32,727 bases of DNA from Pelagibius sp. (GTDB lineage: Bacteria > Pseudomonadota > Alphaproteobacteria > Kiloniellales > Kiloniellaceae). This document shows, piece after piece, positions 7,311-15,188 of the stretch. Position 1 is the stretch's first letter. Each line of letters starts with the position of its first letter. A program made the translations under genes and the position numbers. The DNA is taken from assembly GCA_028280305.1 (NCBI GenBank), contig JANQMC010000026.1, positions 1 to 32,727 on the forward strand. The letters run 5' to 3'. Under the pieces are notes generated by a model that was not told the DNA's origin, did no database searches, and saw nothing but the letters and a program-made list of their open reading frames with translations.

Positions 7311-9389
7311 ATGCGTACTAAGTATCGTCTGGGCGTCGACGCGGGCGGCACGTTCACGGACTTCGTGCTGGCCGGGGATGCCGGAAATGTCAGTCTTTTC
7401 AAGACTCTGTCCACGCCTGAGGATCCGACAAAGGCGATTGAGAACGGGTTGTCGCTGATGGCCGAAGGCCTTGGCCTGAAGCAGGAAGAGATCATTTCCG
7501 AATGCGATCTCTGCATCAACGGCACGACCGTCGGTCTGAACGCCCTGATCCAGCACAAGGGTGCGAAAACGGGCCTTATCTGCACGGCGGGGCATGAGGA
7601 CTCTTTGGAGATCCGGCTCGGTCATAAGGAAGACGGCTATCGCTATGATGCCGAGTATCCGCCGGCGCAGATGCTGGTGCCGCGCTATCTGCGCCGCGGC
7701 GTTCAGGAGCGGGTGCTGTCGAACGGCAGCGTCAGGACCGCGCTCGTCGAGGAAGATGTACGGGCGGCCTGTTCCTTCTTCCTGGAAGAGGGGGTGGAGG
7801 CAGTGGCCATATCCCTGCTGTGGTCGGTCCTCAACCCGGCACATGAGCGGCGTGCGGCGGAGATCGTTCGCGAGATGATGCCGGGTGCCTTTCTGACGGT
7901 GGGCAGTGAACTCTATCCCCAGGTGCGCGAATACACGCGCACCTCGACGGCAGTGACCAACGCCTATCTCGGGCCGACCCTGAAGCGCTACGTGGACTCA
8001 GTAGACCGTTATTTCGCGGATCACGGTGCCAAGTACCCGGTGCGTTACTTCCAATCGAACGGCGGGCTTGCCATCGGTGGCGCGATGACGGACCGCTCGG
8101 TCTATGCCATCAACTCCGGTCCCGCCTCGGCGCCGCAGGCTGGCCTCTTCGTCTCCGATCCCTTCGAGCAGAAGAATGTGATCACCGTCGACATGGGTGG
8201 GACCTCCTTCGACATAACGCTCACCAAGGACGGCAATACCAACCTCAACAAGAACATCGATTTTCTGCGCTACCGCATCGGGGTGCCGATGATTCAGGTG
8301 GAAACCCTGGGGGCCGGCGGCGGCTCGATCGGTTGGATCGATGACATGGGGCTGCTGCAAGTCGGCCCGCAGAGCGCCGGCGCCGATCCGGGCCCCGTTT
8401 GCTACGGCCAGGGCGGAACGGAGCCGACGGTCACCGACGCCAACATCGTTCTGGGATACGTCAACCCCGGTGCGCTGCTGGGCGGGCGCATGGCCCTGGA
8501 TCGCGACAAGGCCTATGCAGCGATAAAGCAGCGTATTGCCGATCCTCTAGGGATTTCCGTGGAGAAGGCCGCCTATGGTATCTTCACCATCGTGAACAAC
8601 AACATGGTCAACGGCATTCGCCGGGTGTCGGTGGAACGCGGCTTCGATCCGCGAGACTTCGTGCTTGTCGCAGCCGGCGGGGCGGGGGCTGCCCACATCA
8701 CGGCCCTGGCCCGCGAGATGGGGACCGACAGTGTTTTGGTGCCCAAGCTTGCCTCGGGTCTCTGCGCTTTCGGCCAGGTCATCTCCGATGTGAAGTACAA
8801 CTACATGGCCTCGGCACCCCTGCGCTTCGAGGGCGAGGAGGCTTTCGCACAGCTGAACCGCCTCTTCTCCGAGATTGAGGAACAGGGGATCGCGCATCTG
8901 GAGGCCGATGGCTTCGCGCGAGACAACATCGATGTCAGGCGCAGCATGGATATGCGTTACGTCGGCCAGGTCCATGAATGCACCGTCGATATCGGCAATT
9001 TCGATATCGCCGCCGGAACCGCCGATCAGGTGAAGGAGGCTTTTCACCAGCGCCACGAGCAGCTCTACACTTATTCCGAACGCCACAATGCGGTGGAGGT
9101 GGTGAACATCGAAAGCACGATTTACGGCCGTGTCGCGAAGCCGAACCCGCCCCGCCTGGGGGCCGGCAGCGGTGCTGAAGGCGCCCTGAAGTCTCAGCGG
9201 CCGATGATCTTTTCCAGCGATGGCAAGGCTGTCGACTGTCCGGTTTACGACGGCGAGAAGCTCGGCGCCGGGGACGAAGTCGCCGGCCCGGCGGTGATCG
9301 AGGAGGTCACCACGACGATTGTTATTGAACCGGACTGGCAGGCCCTGTTGCATGAGAGCGGGTCTTACGTGCTCAGGCGAAAGGTTTGA
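7311..9389 (+). CDS. hyuA: Hydantoinase/oxoprolinase A subunit (HyuA family)
   Basis: ATG 7311 gives a 692-residue HyuA. TTG 7305 and GTG 7308 are also in frame, but AAGGGGAG (7294-7301) is best spaced for 7311. The N-terminal ASKHA-type nucleotide motif is GVDAGGTFTDFVL (about 8-20), followed by NGTTVGLNALIQHKGAKTGLI. The second phosphate motif is ITVDMGGTSFDITL and the adenosine-type motif is GAGGGSIGW. The C-terminal hydantoinase A region follows (SMDMRYVGQVHECTVDI, then a beta-rich tail with GPAVIEEVTTTIVIEP). This subunit binds ATP and phosphorylates the substrate or bicarbonate; HyuB completes the active site. Length and motifs are intact. Possible reactions include 5-oxoproline or hydantoin ring opening, or carboxylation of a ketone; the substrate is not readable. 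Confidence 0.93.
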   Translation: MRTKYRLGVDAGGTFTDFVLAGDAGNVSLFKTLSTPEDPTKAIENGLSLMAEGLGLKQEEIISECDLCINGTTVGLNALIQHKGAKTGLICTAGHEDSLEIRLGHKEDGYRYDAEYPPAQMLVPRYLRRGVQERVLSNGSVRTALVEEDVRAACSFFLEEGVEAVAISLLWSVLNPAHERRAAEIVREMMPGAFLTVGSELYPQVREYTRTSTAVTNAYLGPTLKRYVDSVDRYFADHGAKYPVRYFQSNGGLAIGGAMTDRSVYAINSGPASAPQAGLFVSDPFEQKNVITVDMGGTSFDITLTKDGNTNLNKNIDFLRYRIGVPMIQVETLGAGGGSIGWIDDMGLLQVGPQSAGADPGPVCYGQGGTEPTVTDANIVLGYVNPGALLGGRMALDRDKAYAAIKQRIADPLGISVEKAAYGIFTIVNNNMVNGIRRVSVERGFDPRDFVLVAAGGAGAAHITALAREMGTDSVLVPKLASGLCAFGQVISDVKYNYMASAPLRFEGEEAFAQLNRLFSEIEEQGIAHLEADGFARDNIDVRRSMDMRYVGQVHECTVDIGNFDIAAGTADQVKEAFHQRHEQLYTYSERHNAVEVVNIESTIYGRVAKPNPPRLGAGSGAEGALKSQRPMIFSSDGKAVDCPVYDGEKLGAGDEVAGPAVIEEVTTTIVIEPDWQALLHESGSYVLRRKV

Positions 9390-9391
9390 AG

Positions 9392-9454
9392 ATGCCGGCG
9401 GTAACCCACGACGATCGAGGTTCCGCGCCTTTTGAGAAGATGGGCGGGTGGTAA
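9392..9454 (+). other. 20-codon ORF fused out of frame to the next gene (leader peptide or lost N-terminus)
   Basis: ATG 9392 starts 2 nt after the hyuA stop, behind AGGCGAAAGG, and encodes 20 residues ending SAPFEKMGGW before TAA 9452-9454. The GTG start of the binding-protein gene (9448) lies inside its last codons in another frame. One extra base after TGG 9449-9451 would join the two frames as ...EKMGGW-VKPRQKRK. So this is either a translationally coupled leader ORF or the real N-terminus cut off by a one-base deletion in a G-rich run. Confidence 0.4.
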
Positions 9455-10725
9455 AACCGCGCCAAAAGCGCAAGCCGGCGGCCCCGAGCGTCCACACCTT
9501 GGGGAAGCCGGTCCTGCGGGTGCTGGGGACCGGCGTGACCTTGATCGAGCCGGTCAGGCAAAAGGCCGAACAAGATCTTGGTATCGTATTGGAATACGAG
9601 GCCCTTGATGGCGTGACGGCGCAGGCCAAAGGGGTGATGCGGCCGGATTGCTACGACGTTTACGATCAGTGGTTTCACAGTGTCGAGTTGCTGTGGCTAT
9701 CCGGTGCCATACAACCCATCGACATCAGCCGCATCGATTCCTGGAACGAGGTCAATACCCTGGCCAAGGAAGGGCGGTTGACCCCGGAAGCGCGCTTCGG
9801 GCATGGCGATAATCCGGTGAACCGGCTGTATGTCCATCCGGGACGCGGGCTTGGGCCGTCACCCGCCGGCAAGATCAGCATGCTGCCGGCCGCCCACAAC
9901 GTCGATAGCTTCGGCTATAACCTGGAAGAGGTGGCGGCCGGCACTCCCTATGAGACGGAGAGTTGGGGCTGGCTGCTGGACGAGCGCTGGCGCGGCAAGG
10001 TCGCCCTGGTCAACGACCCGGCGATCGGCGTCATCGATGCCGCGCTTGCCGCCGAGGCCCAGGGCCTGATGGCGTTCAACGATATAGGAAACATGACACT
10101 GCAGGAAATCGACTGTCTGATCGATATCCTGCTGGAGAGAAAGAAGGCCGGCTATTTCAAGGCCTTCTGGAACTCCTTCGCCGAAGCCGACGAGCTGATG
10201 GCGCGGCGCGATGTTGCGATAGAAAGCATGTGGTCGCCCAGCGTGATGCGGCTCAAGGGGCGCGGCATTCCGGTCCGCTACGCCGCGCCAAAGCAGGGGT
10301 ACCGGGCCTGGCAGGGCGGCATGTGCATATCTTCACGCGCGGAAGGCCGGACGCTTGACGTGGTCTACGACTACCTCAATTGGTGGATGTCGGGCTGGGC
10401 CGGCGCAATGATGGCGCGGCAGGGATACTACTTTTCGGTACCGGAGCGGATTCGTGAATACCTTTCGGACGACGAATGGGACTACTGGTACATGGGCAAG
10501 GTCGCCGCCTGCGATCTCCTGGGGCCGGATGGCAAGGTCGTCGTGCGCGCCGGCGAGTCCCGCAACGGCGGGTCGTACTGGCAGCGTTTCGCCAACATCG
10601 GCGTCTGGAACTCCATTATGGATGAACACAACTACCTTGTGCGTCGTTGGCAGGAACTCACGGCGGGAAACAACGCGTCAGGCTTCCGCAAAAGGCAGAA
10701 GCTGGCAGCAGGTGCGAGAAAATAG
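9448..10725 (+). CDS. PotD/PotF-like extracellular solute-binding family protein without a signal peptide
   Basis: A 425-residue protein of the spermidine/putrescine-binding-like family: SMLPAAHNVDSFGYNLEEV, ESWGWLLDERWRGKVALVNDPAIGVIDAAL, IESMWSPSVMRLKGRGIPVRYAAPKQGYRAWQGGM and YLNWWMSGWAGAMMARQGYY are typical of the binding-protein fold. The start is odd. GTG 9448 gives a Lys/Arg-rich head (MVKPRQKRKPAAPSVHTLGK) with no hydrophobic core, lipobox or twin-arginine motif, so export is not evident. No permease or ATPase gene adjoins it; the only complete importer in the window has its own binding protein at 15189. It may bind a pathway metabolite in the cytosol, use another export route, or be cut short at the N-terminus (see the 9392 ORF). 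It ends the + strand run of the first module and faces the convergent aldehyde dehydrogenase. Confidence 0.8.
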   Translation: MVKPRQKRKPAAPSVHTLGKPVLRVLGTGVTLIEPVRQKAEQDLGIVLEYEALDGVTAQAKGVMRPDCYDVYDQWFHSVELLWLSGAIQPIDISRIDSWNEVNTLAKEGRLTPEARFGHGDNPVNRLYVHPGRGLGPSPAGKISMLPAAHNVDSFGYNLEEVAAGTPYETESWGWLLDERWRGKVALVNDPAIGVIDAALAAEAQGLMAFNDIGNMTLQEIDCLIDILLERKKAGYFKAFWNSFAEADELMARRDVAIESMWSPSVMRLKGRGIPVRYAAPKQGYRAWQGGMCISSRAEGRTLDVVYDYLNWWMSGWAGAMMARQGYYFSVPERIREYLSDDEWDYWYMGKVAACDLLGPDGKVVVRAGESRNGGSYWQRFANIGVWNSIMDEHNYLVRRWQELTAGNNASGFRKRQKLAAGARK

Positions 10726-10855
10726 CAGCCTGTATTCGCAACCTGTATTCAGTGTCGAAGGCACGTCGAAAGTGTCGTGATTGCCGACAGTGCCATAGCG
10801 CGAAGGACCTCACAGCCAACGCGATTCTGGGAACTTGTCTGGACCGGTGCGGCCG

Positions 10856-12346
10856 CTAGATGCGGGCAGCGACGGCCTTGGTGCGGCAGTAGCTCAGCAG
10901 GCCCTCCAGGCCCTTCTCACGGCCGAAGCCCGATTTTTTGTTGCCGCCGAAGGGCACTTCGATGCCGCCGGCGAAGTACTCGTTGATGTAGATTTGCCCG
11001 GCATCCAGGCGCTGCGCCATGCGGTGGGCGTGTGCGAAGTTGCCGGTATAGACGCCGGCCACCAGGGCGTATTGGCTGTTGTTGGCAAGGGTGAGGGCAT
11101 GTTCCGGGTCTTCGGCGATCTGCACTGTCAGCACGGGGCCGAAGATCTCCTCCTGCACCAGTTCGTCGTTCGGACTGTCGGCAGCGGCAATGGTCGGTTG
11201 AAAGAACCACCCCTTGCCGGTTTCCGGATCCGTCGTCTCGGCGCCGCCGGTGGCCACCTCAATGCCCCTTTCCCGGGCGCGCTCGATGAAGCCGGCAATA
11301 CGGGCGAGCTGTTCGGCCGAATTCACGGGGCCGAGCTGGGGATCTCTGAGGCCGTGCCCCAGTGTCAGCTTTTCGGTGCGCCGGCAGAGCGCCTCGACGA
11401 ATCCGTCGTGCAAGCTGCGCTCGACGATCAGGCGGGAGCCGGCGGAGCAGATCTGTCCCGCGTTCTCGAAGATCGCTCCCATCACGCCGTCGAGCGCGGC
11501 TTCGCGGTCGCAGTCGCCGAGGACGATTACCGGCGACTTGCCGCCCAGCTCCAAGACGACACGGGTCACGTTCTCCGCGGCCGCCTTCATGACGGCCGTG
11601 CCGCTGGCGACCGAACCGGTGAAGGTGATGTGATCGATCCCGTCGTGGGCGGCCAGCGGCGCGCCGGCTTCGGCGCCGGTGCCGGTCACCACGTTGCAGA
11701 CGCCGTCAGGCAGGCCGGCTTCCTTCAGGATTTCCGCCAGCAACAGCGCCGTGAAGGGGGTCTGCTCGGCGGGCTTGGCGACTACCGTGCAGCCGGCCGC
11801 CAGCGCCGGGGCGATACCCCTGGCCGCTGTGGAGATCGGGAAGTTCCAGGGAATGATCTGGGCCGCCACGCCGACCGGCTCCTGCAGGCTGTAGCCGAGA
11901 TAGGCGGGGCCGATGGGAAAGGTGTCGCCCTGCAACTTGTCGCAGGCGCCGGCATAGTATTCGAAGGCGCGGGCGGCGCCCTGTATGTCGCCTCGCGCCT
12001 CACCGATCGGTTTGCCGCTGTCGAGGCATTCGACCACCGCCAGCCTTTCTGCGTTTTCGCGGATCAGTTCGGCAACACGTTGGAGCAGGCGTCCACGCTC
12101 GGCCGCGGGCATATCGCGCCACTGGGTCTCGAAAGCTTGGCGGGCAGAGGCCACGGCGGCATCCACATCGGCGGCATCGCCGCGGGCAAAGGCGGCGAAA
12201 GCCTCGGCACGGCCGGGGTCCAGGCTCTCCATGCTGCGCCCGGCGGCGGCCGCGCAAAATGTCCCGTCGATAAAGTGGCCCTGCGGCAGGCCGGGAAAGG
12301 GATCGCCCGACAGTGCCCGGTCAATCAGGTCCTTTTGGTTCTTCAT
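10856..12346 (-). CDS. NAD(P)-dependent aldehyde dehydrogenase
   Basis: A 496-residue aldehyde dehydrogenase of standard length. The catalytic machinery is complete: PWNFP with Asn169, VVLELGGKSP with general base Glu266, and GQICSAGSR with nucleophile Cys300. FTGSVASG (about 242-249) is the cofactor-binding turn and EEIFGPVL the late conserved motif. The protein oxidises an aldehyde to a carboxylic acid with NAD(P)+. It lies 4 nt downstream of the enolase-superfamily gene on the same strand, so both are read from the promoter shared with the MocR regulator. The GMC alcohol oxidoreductase at 19241 could supply its aldehyde. Betaine-aldehyde-like, gamma-aminobutyraldehyde-like and semialdehyde substrates are all possible and cannot be separated by eye. 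Confidence 0.93.
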   Translation of the reverse strand: MKNQKDLIDRALSGDPFPGLPQGHFIDGTFCAAAAGRSMESLDPGRAEAFAAFARGDAADVDAAVASARQAFETQWRDMPAAERGRLLQRVAELIRENAERLAVVECLDSGKPIGEARGDIQGAARAFEYYAGACDKLQGDTFPIGPAYLGYSLQEPVGVAAQIIPWNFPISTAARGIAPALAAGCTVVAKPAEQTPFTALLLAEILKEAGLPDGVCNVVTGTGAEAGAPLAAHDGIDHITFTGSVASGTAVMKAAAENVTRVVLELGGKSPVIVLGDCDREAALDGVMGAIFENAGQICSAGSRLIVERSLHDGFVEALCRRTEKLTLGHGLRDPQLGPVNSAEQLARIAGFIERARERGIEVATGGAETTDPETGKGWFFQPTIAAADSPNDELVQEEIFGPVLTVQIAEDPEHALTLANNSQYALVAGVYTGNFAHAHRMAQRLDAGQIYINEYFAGGIEVPFGGNKKSGFGREKGLEGLLSYCRTKAVAARI

Positions 12347-12350
12347 CGGA

Positions 12351-13457
12351 TCAACCTTCCAAGGCGCTGATGCTGTAAGTGGATCTGGCGAGCCAGTCCG
12401 GGTTGACAGTGACCCCCCAACCCGGCCGGTCGCTCACTGTGACCTTTCCGGCCGTGACCTCGTAGGGCGATTCGACGAAAAGGTCCTGCTGCCAGGGATA
12501 GTAGTCGGCGCCCTCGATGGAGAGCTCCAGATACTTGCCGGCATTGGGGATGGCGCGCAGCAGATGCATGGTGAAAAGCGTCACCATCGACAGGTTGGCG
12601 CTGTGGGGGGTGACCGGGACACCTGCCTTCTCGGCCATCTTCGCGACCCGCAGGGTGCGTGTCAGGCCGCCCAGGTAGCAGATGTCCGGCTGGACGATGT
12701 CGACCACAGACCCCTTGATCATGCGCCGCCAGTCGACCAGCGAGCAGTCCTGCTCGCCCCCCGTGACGTCGATGTCCAGGGCCTCGGTCACCTGTTTGGT
12801 CTGCTCGTATTCCCAATAGGGACAGGGCTCTTCGTAGTGCGAAACGCCGTTGTCCTGCAGCAGATGTCCGACCTCTATGGCTCGCGCCGGCGAGAAGCCC
12901 GAATTGGCATCGACCAGCAGGGCCACGCCGTCGCCCATTGCCCGGCGCATGGTCGGCACGATTTCCTCCGTGCGGCCGGGCCACTCGTCAACGTCGCGGC
13001 CGCATTCGGCGCCGATACGGAACTTGAAGGCATCGAACCCCAGGCGGTCGCGCAGATCCTTCAGGCGGTCCGCCTCCTGCGCCGGCGTGATATCCCGCTT
13101 CATGGAGGAGCCGTAGGCGCGCAGCGGCCCCGGCGTGCCGCCGATCAGTTCGCAGACCGCTTTGCCTTCGCGTTTGCCGCGCAGATCCCAGAGCGCGGTG
13201 TCCAGGCCGCCGATAGCGCGCCTGAGATAGGCGCCGGGGAACTTGTGCTCTCTCTCGGGAATGATGTCGACGAGGTAGTCGATGTTCTCGGCGCGCTGTC
13301 CCAGGGCATAGGGCGCCACTTGCCGATGCACGATCTGCGCGGTGATGTCAGCGTTGTAGGGCGCGACCTGGCCCCAACCTTCTTCGCCGTCCCTGGTCCG
13401 TACCCGCAGGAAGCAGACGAATTCGTCCGTGAAGGTTTCGACGCTCACGATTTCCAT
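12351..13457 (-). CDS. Enolase-superfamily (mandelate racemase/muconate lactonizing type) enzyme
   Basis: Start chosen at ATG 13457 (MEIVSVETFT), which matches the usual beginning of the family and has AGGA upstream; ATG 13496 would add 13 unlikely residues. The protein is 368 residues. The N-terminal capping domain is followed by the TIM barrel. The catalytic Lys145 lies in FDAFKFRIG. The metal ligands are Asp183 (LLVDANSG), Glu209 (HYEEP) and Glu235 (TGGEQ), and the His285/Asp258 dyad is in TPHSAN and VQPD. A Lys on one face and a His-Asp dyad on the other is the mandelate racemase subgroup pattern, typical of acid-sugar dehydratases and racemases. It acts on a carboxylate by alpha-proton abstraction with Mg2+. 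It is co-transcribed with the aldehyde dehydrogenase and divergent from the MocR regulator. Confidence 0.9.
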   Translation of the reverse strand: MEIVSVETFTDEFVCFLRVRTRDGEEGWGQVAPYNADITAQIVHRQVAPYALGQRAENIDYLVDIIPEREHKFPGAYLRRAIGGLDTALWDLRGKREGKAVCELIGGTPGPLRAYGSSMKRDITPAQEADRLKDLRDRLGFDAFKFRIGAECGRDVDEWPGRTEEIVPTMRRAMGDGVALLVDANSGFSPARAIEVGHLLQDNGVSHYEEPCPYWEYEQTKQVTEALDIDVTGGEQDCSLVDWRRMIKGSVVDIVQPDICYLGGLTRTLRVAKMAEKAGVPVTPHSANLSMVTLFTMHLLRAIPNAGKYLELSIEGADYYPWQQDLFVESPYEVTAGKVTVSDRPGWGVTVNPDWLARSTYSISALEG

Positions 13458-13528
13458 AATTGTCCTGGCCGGCAACCAAGAGGCGCCGGTTCCCAAAAAA
13501 AGGCATCACCGAATCGCCACGATAAACT

Positions 13529-13578
13529 GAATTGGCCTTGATTTAAGGTCCATTTTCGTTCGTTCTATAGGCCAATTC
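13529..13578. promoter_or_regulatory. Divergent regulator/enolase promoter region with inverted-repeat operator
   Basis: GAATTGGCC (13529-13537) and GGCCAATTC (13570-13578) form perfect 9-bp inverted arms 32 nt apart, centre to centre about 41 bp, close to four helical turns. Between them lies GTCCATTTTCGTT (13548-13560), which matches 12 of 13 positions with 15113-15125 in the potD leader. A TCTATA -10-like element (13564-13569) for the regulator also falls inside, so binding here would sit on the promoter. The likely binder is the adjacent MocR-type protein. Confidence 0.6.
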
Positions 13579-13592
13579 TTGAGGAAGCAGTC

Positions 13593-15074
13593 ATGAAGAC
13601 AAACGCCGGGGCGCTGTTGTCATCGATACGGATCGACCGCAACGCGCGGCGGAAGATCAGCGTCCAGCTCTACATGGGCCTGAAGGAAATCCTGCTGACC
13701 GGCGGTGTGAATCCGGGCGAGCGGCTGCCGGCGACACGCACCCTGGCGAAGGAAATCGGCGTCTCGCGCACCACCGTCATCGATGCGGTGGAAAGGCTCA
13801 CAGCCGAAGGTTTGCTGGAAGCGAAGGTGGGCGCCGGCACTTTCGTCAGCGAAGCGCTAGCCGGCCAGCGGGCCGCGGCCGCGGCGGCACGCCCGGCGGC
13901 CAGCAAGCCCGCCGACCACCATCTCTCCCGCGCCGCGCGCCATGCCCAACGTGATCTCGCCCGGCGGTCCTGGTTGCCCCACAAGTCCCAGGCCTTCATT
14001 ACCGCGCTGCCGGCCCTGGATCTGTTTCCAATGGCCCATTGGGCACGGCTTTCGGCGCGGCACTGGCGGGCCGGCCGCGAGGATGTGATGGGCTATGGCC
14101 ACCCTTCCGGCTACCAGCCGCTAAGGGAGGCGATTGCAACCCATCTGAACGCCGCCCGCGGCATCAAGTGCGATCCGCAGCAGATCTTCATCGTCTCCGG
14201 GGCCCAGCAGGCCTTTTCCCTGATCGCCACCCTTCTGCTCAACCCCGGCGACCACGTCTGGTTCGAAAATCCCGGTGCCATCGGCGCGCGCAACGCCTTC
14301 GTCGCCGGCGGCGCCCACATTGTGCCGGTGGAAGTGGACGACGAGGGTCTGAGCATTACCGACGGCTTGCGCAAGGCGCCGCACTTCCGTCTCGCCTTCG
14401 TGACGCCCTCCCATCAACAGCCCTTGGGCATGGTGATGAGTCTTTCGCGCCGCCTCGCCCTGCTGGGCGCGGCGGAGGACGCCGACGCCCTGATCGTCGA
14501 AGATGACTATGATGGGGAATTCTATTACGGCGACCAGCCGCAGCCGCCGCTGAAGAGCATCGACACCCAGGAGCGGGTGATCTACGTCGGCACCTTCTCC
14601 AAGTCGCTGTTCCCCTCTTTGAGACTCGGCTTCGTTCTGGCGCCGCGTGGCCTGGAAAATACCTTTGCCGAGATCAGCGCAGCCTGGCTGAGCGGCGTGC
14701 CGACGGCTCCCCAGGCCATCGTTGCGGACTTCATGAACGAAGGCCTTTTCTCGACCCATATCCGGCTGATGCGCCAGGCCTACAAAGATCGGCACGACGC
14801 CCTGATCGAGGCGGCGGCGGACCTTGCCGAGAGGATCGATGTCCGCCCGACGGCGAGCGGCTTCCATACCGTTGGCTTCCTGCCCGATGATGCCGATGAA
14901 GAGGCGGTCGTTACCGCGGCCCGGCAGCGCGGTGTCGTGCTCGCGGCACTGTCCGGCTATAGCGCCGTGCCGATCGATCGCAAAGGTCTCGTTCTCGGTT
15001 TCGGGGGGGTTACGCCGGACGAAATCCGGCGCGGCGTCGACAAGTTACGGAGCCTGCCGGAATTGGCGGGATAA
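13593..15074 (+). CDS. MocR-type transcriptional regulator (GntR HTH fused to class I aminotransferase domain)
   Basis: A 493-residue MocR/PdxR-class regulator. The winged helix spans about 20-88 (LYMGLKEILLTGGVNPGERLPATRTLAKEIGVSRTTVIDAVERL, then GAGTFVSE). An Ala-rich linker (about 89-108) leads to a fold-type I aminotransferase domain with the cofactor-phosphate region VSGAQQAF, the cofactor-binding acid in VEDDYDGEF (about Asp305) and the PLP lysine Lys337 in YVGTFSKSLFPSLRLGF. These regulators sense PLP with an amine or amino acid (GabR, PdxR and TauR are known examples) and usually control a neighbouring operon. ATG 13593 has GAGGA at 13581-13585. It lies between the divergent enolase-aldehyde dehydrogenase pair and the potDABC-type operon, both of which carry a shared motif in their leaders. 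Confidence 0.94.
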   Translation: MKTNAGALLSSIRIDRNARRKISVQLYMGLKEILLTGGVNPGERLPATRTLAKEIGVSRTTVIDAVERLTAEGLLEAKVGAGTFVSEALAGQRAAAAAARPAASKPADHHLSRAARHAQRDLARRSWLPHKSQAFITALPALDLFPMAHWARLSARHWRAGREDVMGYGHPSGYQPLREAIATHLNAARGIKCDPQQIFIVSGAQQAFSLIATLLLNPGDHVWFENPGAIGARNAFVAGGAHIVPVEVDDEGLSITDGLRKAPHFRLAFVTPSHQQPLGMVMSLSRRLALLGAAEDADALIVEDDYDGEFYYGDQPQPPLKSIDTQERVIYVGTFSKSLFPSLRLGFVLAPRGLENTFAEISAAWLSGVPTAPQAIVADFMNEGLFSTHIRLMRQAYKDRHDALIEAAADLAERIDVRPTASGFHTVGFLPDDADEEAVVTAARQRGVVLAALSGYSAVPIDRKGLVLGFGGVTPDEIRRGVDKLRSLPELAG

Positions 15075-15125
15075 TTGGTCTGATCCAATATCGGTAATGG
15101 ATATATTTTGCAGTCCATTATCGTT
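15060..15125. promoter_or_regulatory. Regulatory region upstream of the potD-like gene, with repeats shared with the MocR promoter
   Basis: AATTGG occurs at 15061-15066 and 15073-15078, and ATTGG (15074-15078) is mirrored by CCAAT (15085-15089). TAATGGA (15095-15101) and TCCATTA (15114-15120) are perfect inverted arms with a 12-nt spacer. GTCCATTATCGTT (15113-15125) differs at one base from the sequence at 13548-13560 in the regulator/enolase region. TTGCAG (15108-15113) and TTAAGT (15132-15137), 18 nt apart, are a possible weak promoter with the shared motif between the boxes. The exact promoter is not certain. Confidence 0.55.
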
Positions 15126-15188
15126 TTAGGCTTAAGTATCAAATTGCCGGTTGTCTGCTCGGGCGGCCGGCCAATAAGGGAGGCTTGA

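Noticed and set aside
10726..10855. Direct repeat CCTGTATTC (10729-10737 and 10742-10750) between the convergent PotD-like and aldehyde dehydrogenase genes
   Set aside because: Too short and isolated to call a repeat element; no hairpin of note or T-run was found, so no terminator is claimed here.
10835..13541. Two long + strand ORFs (about 511 and 518 codons) across 10835-12370 and 11985-13541
   Set aside because: Both are antisense to the aldehyde dehydrogenase and enolase-superfamily genes, which carry complete active-site motifs; the antisense products show no recognisable family.
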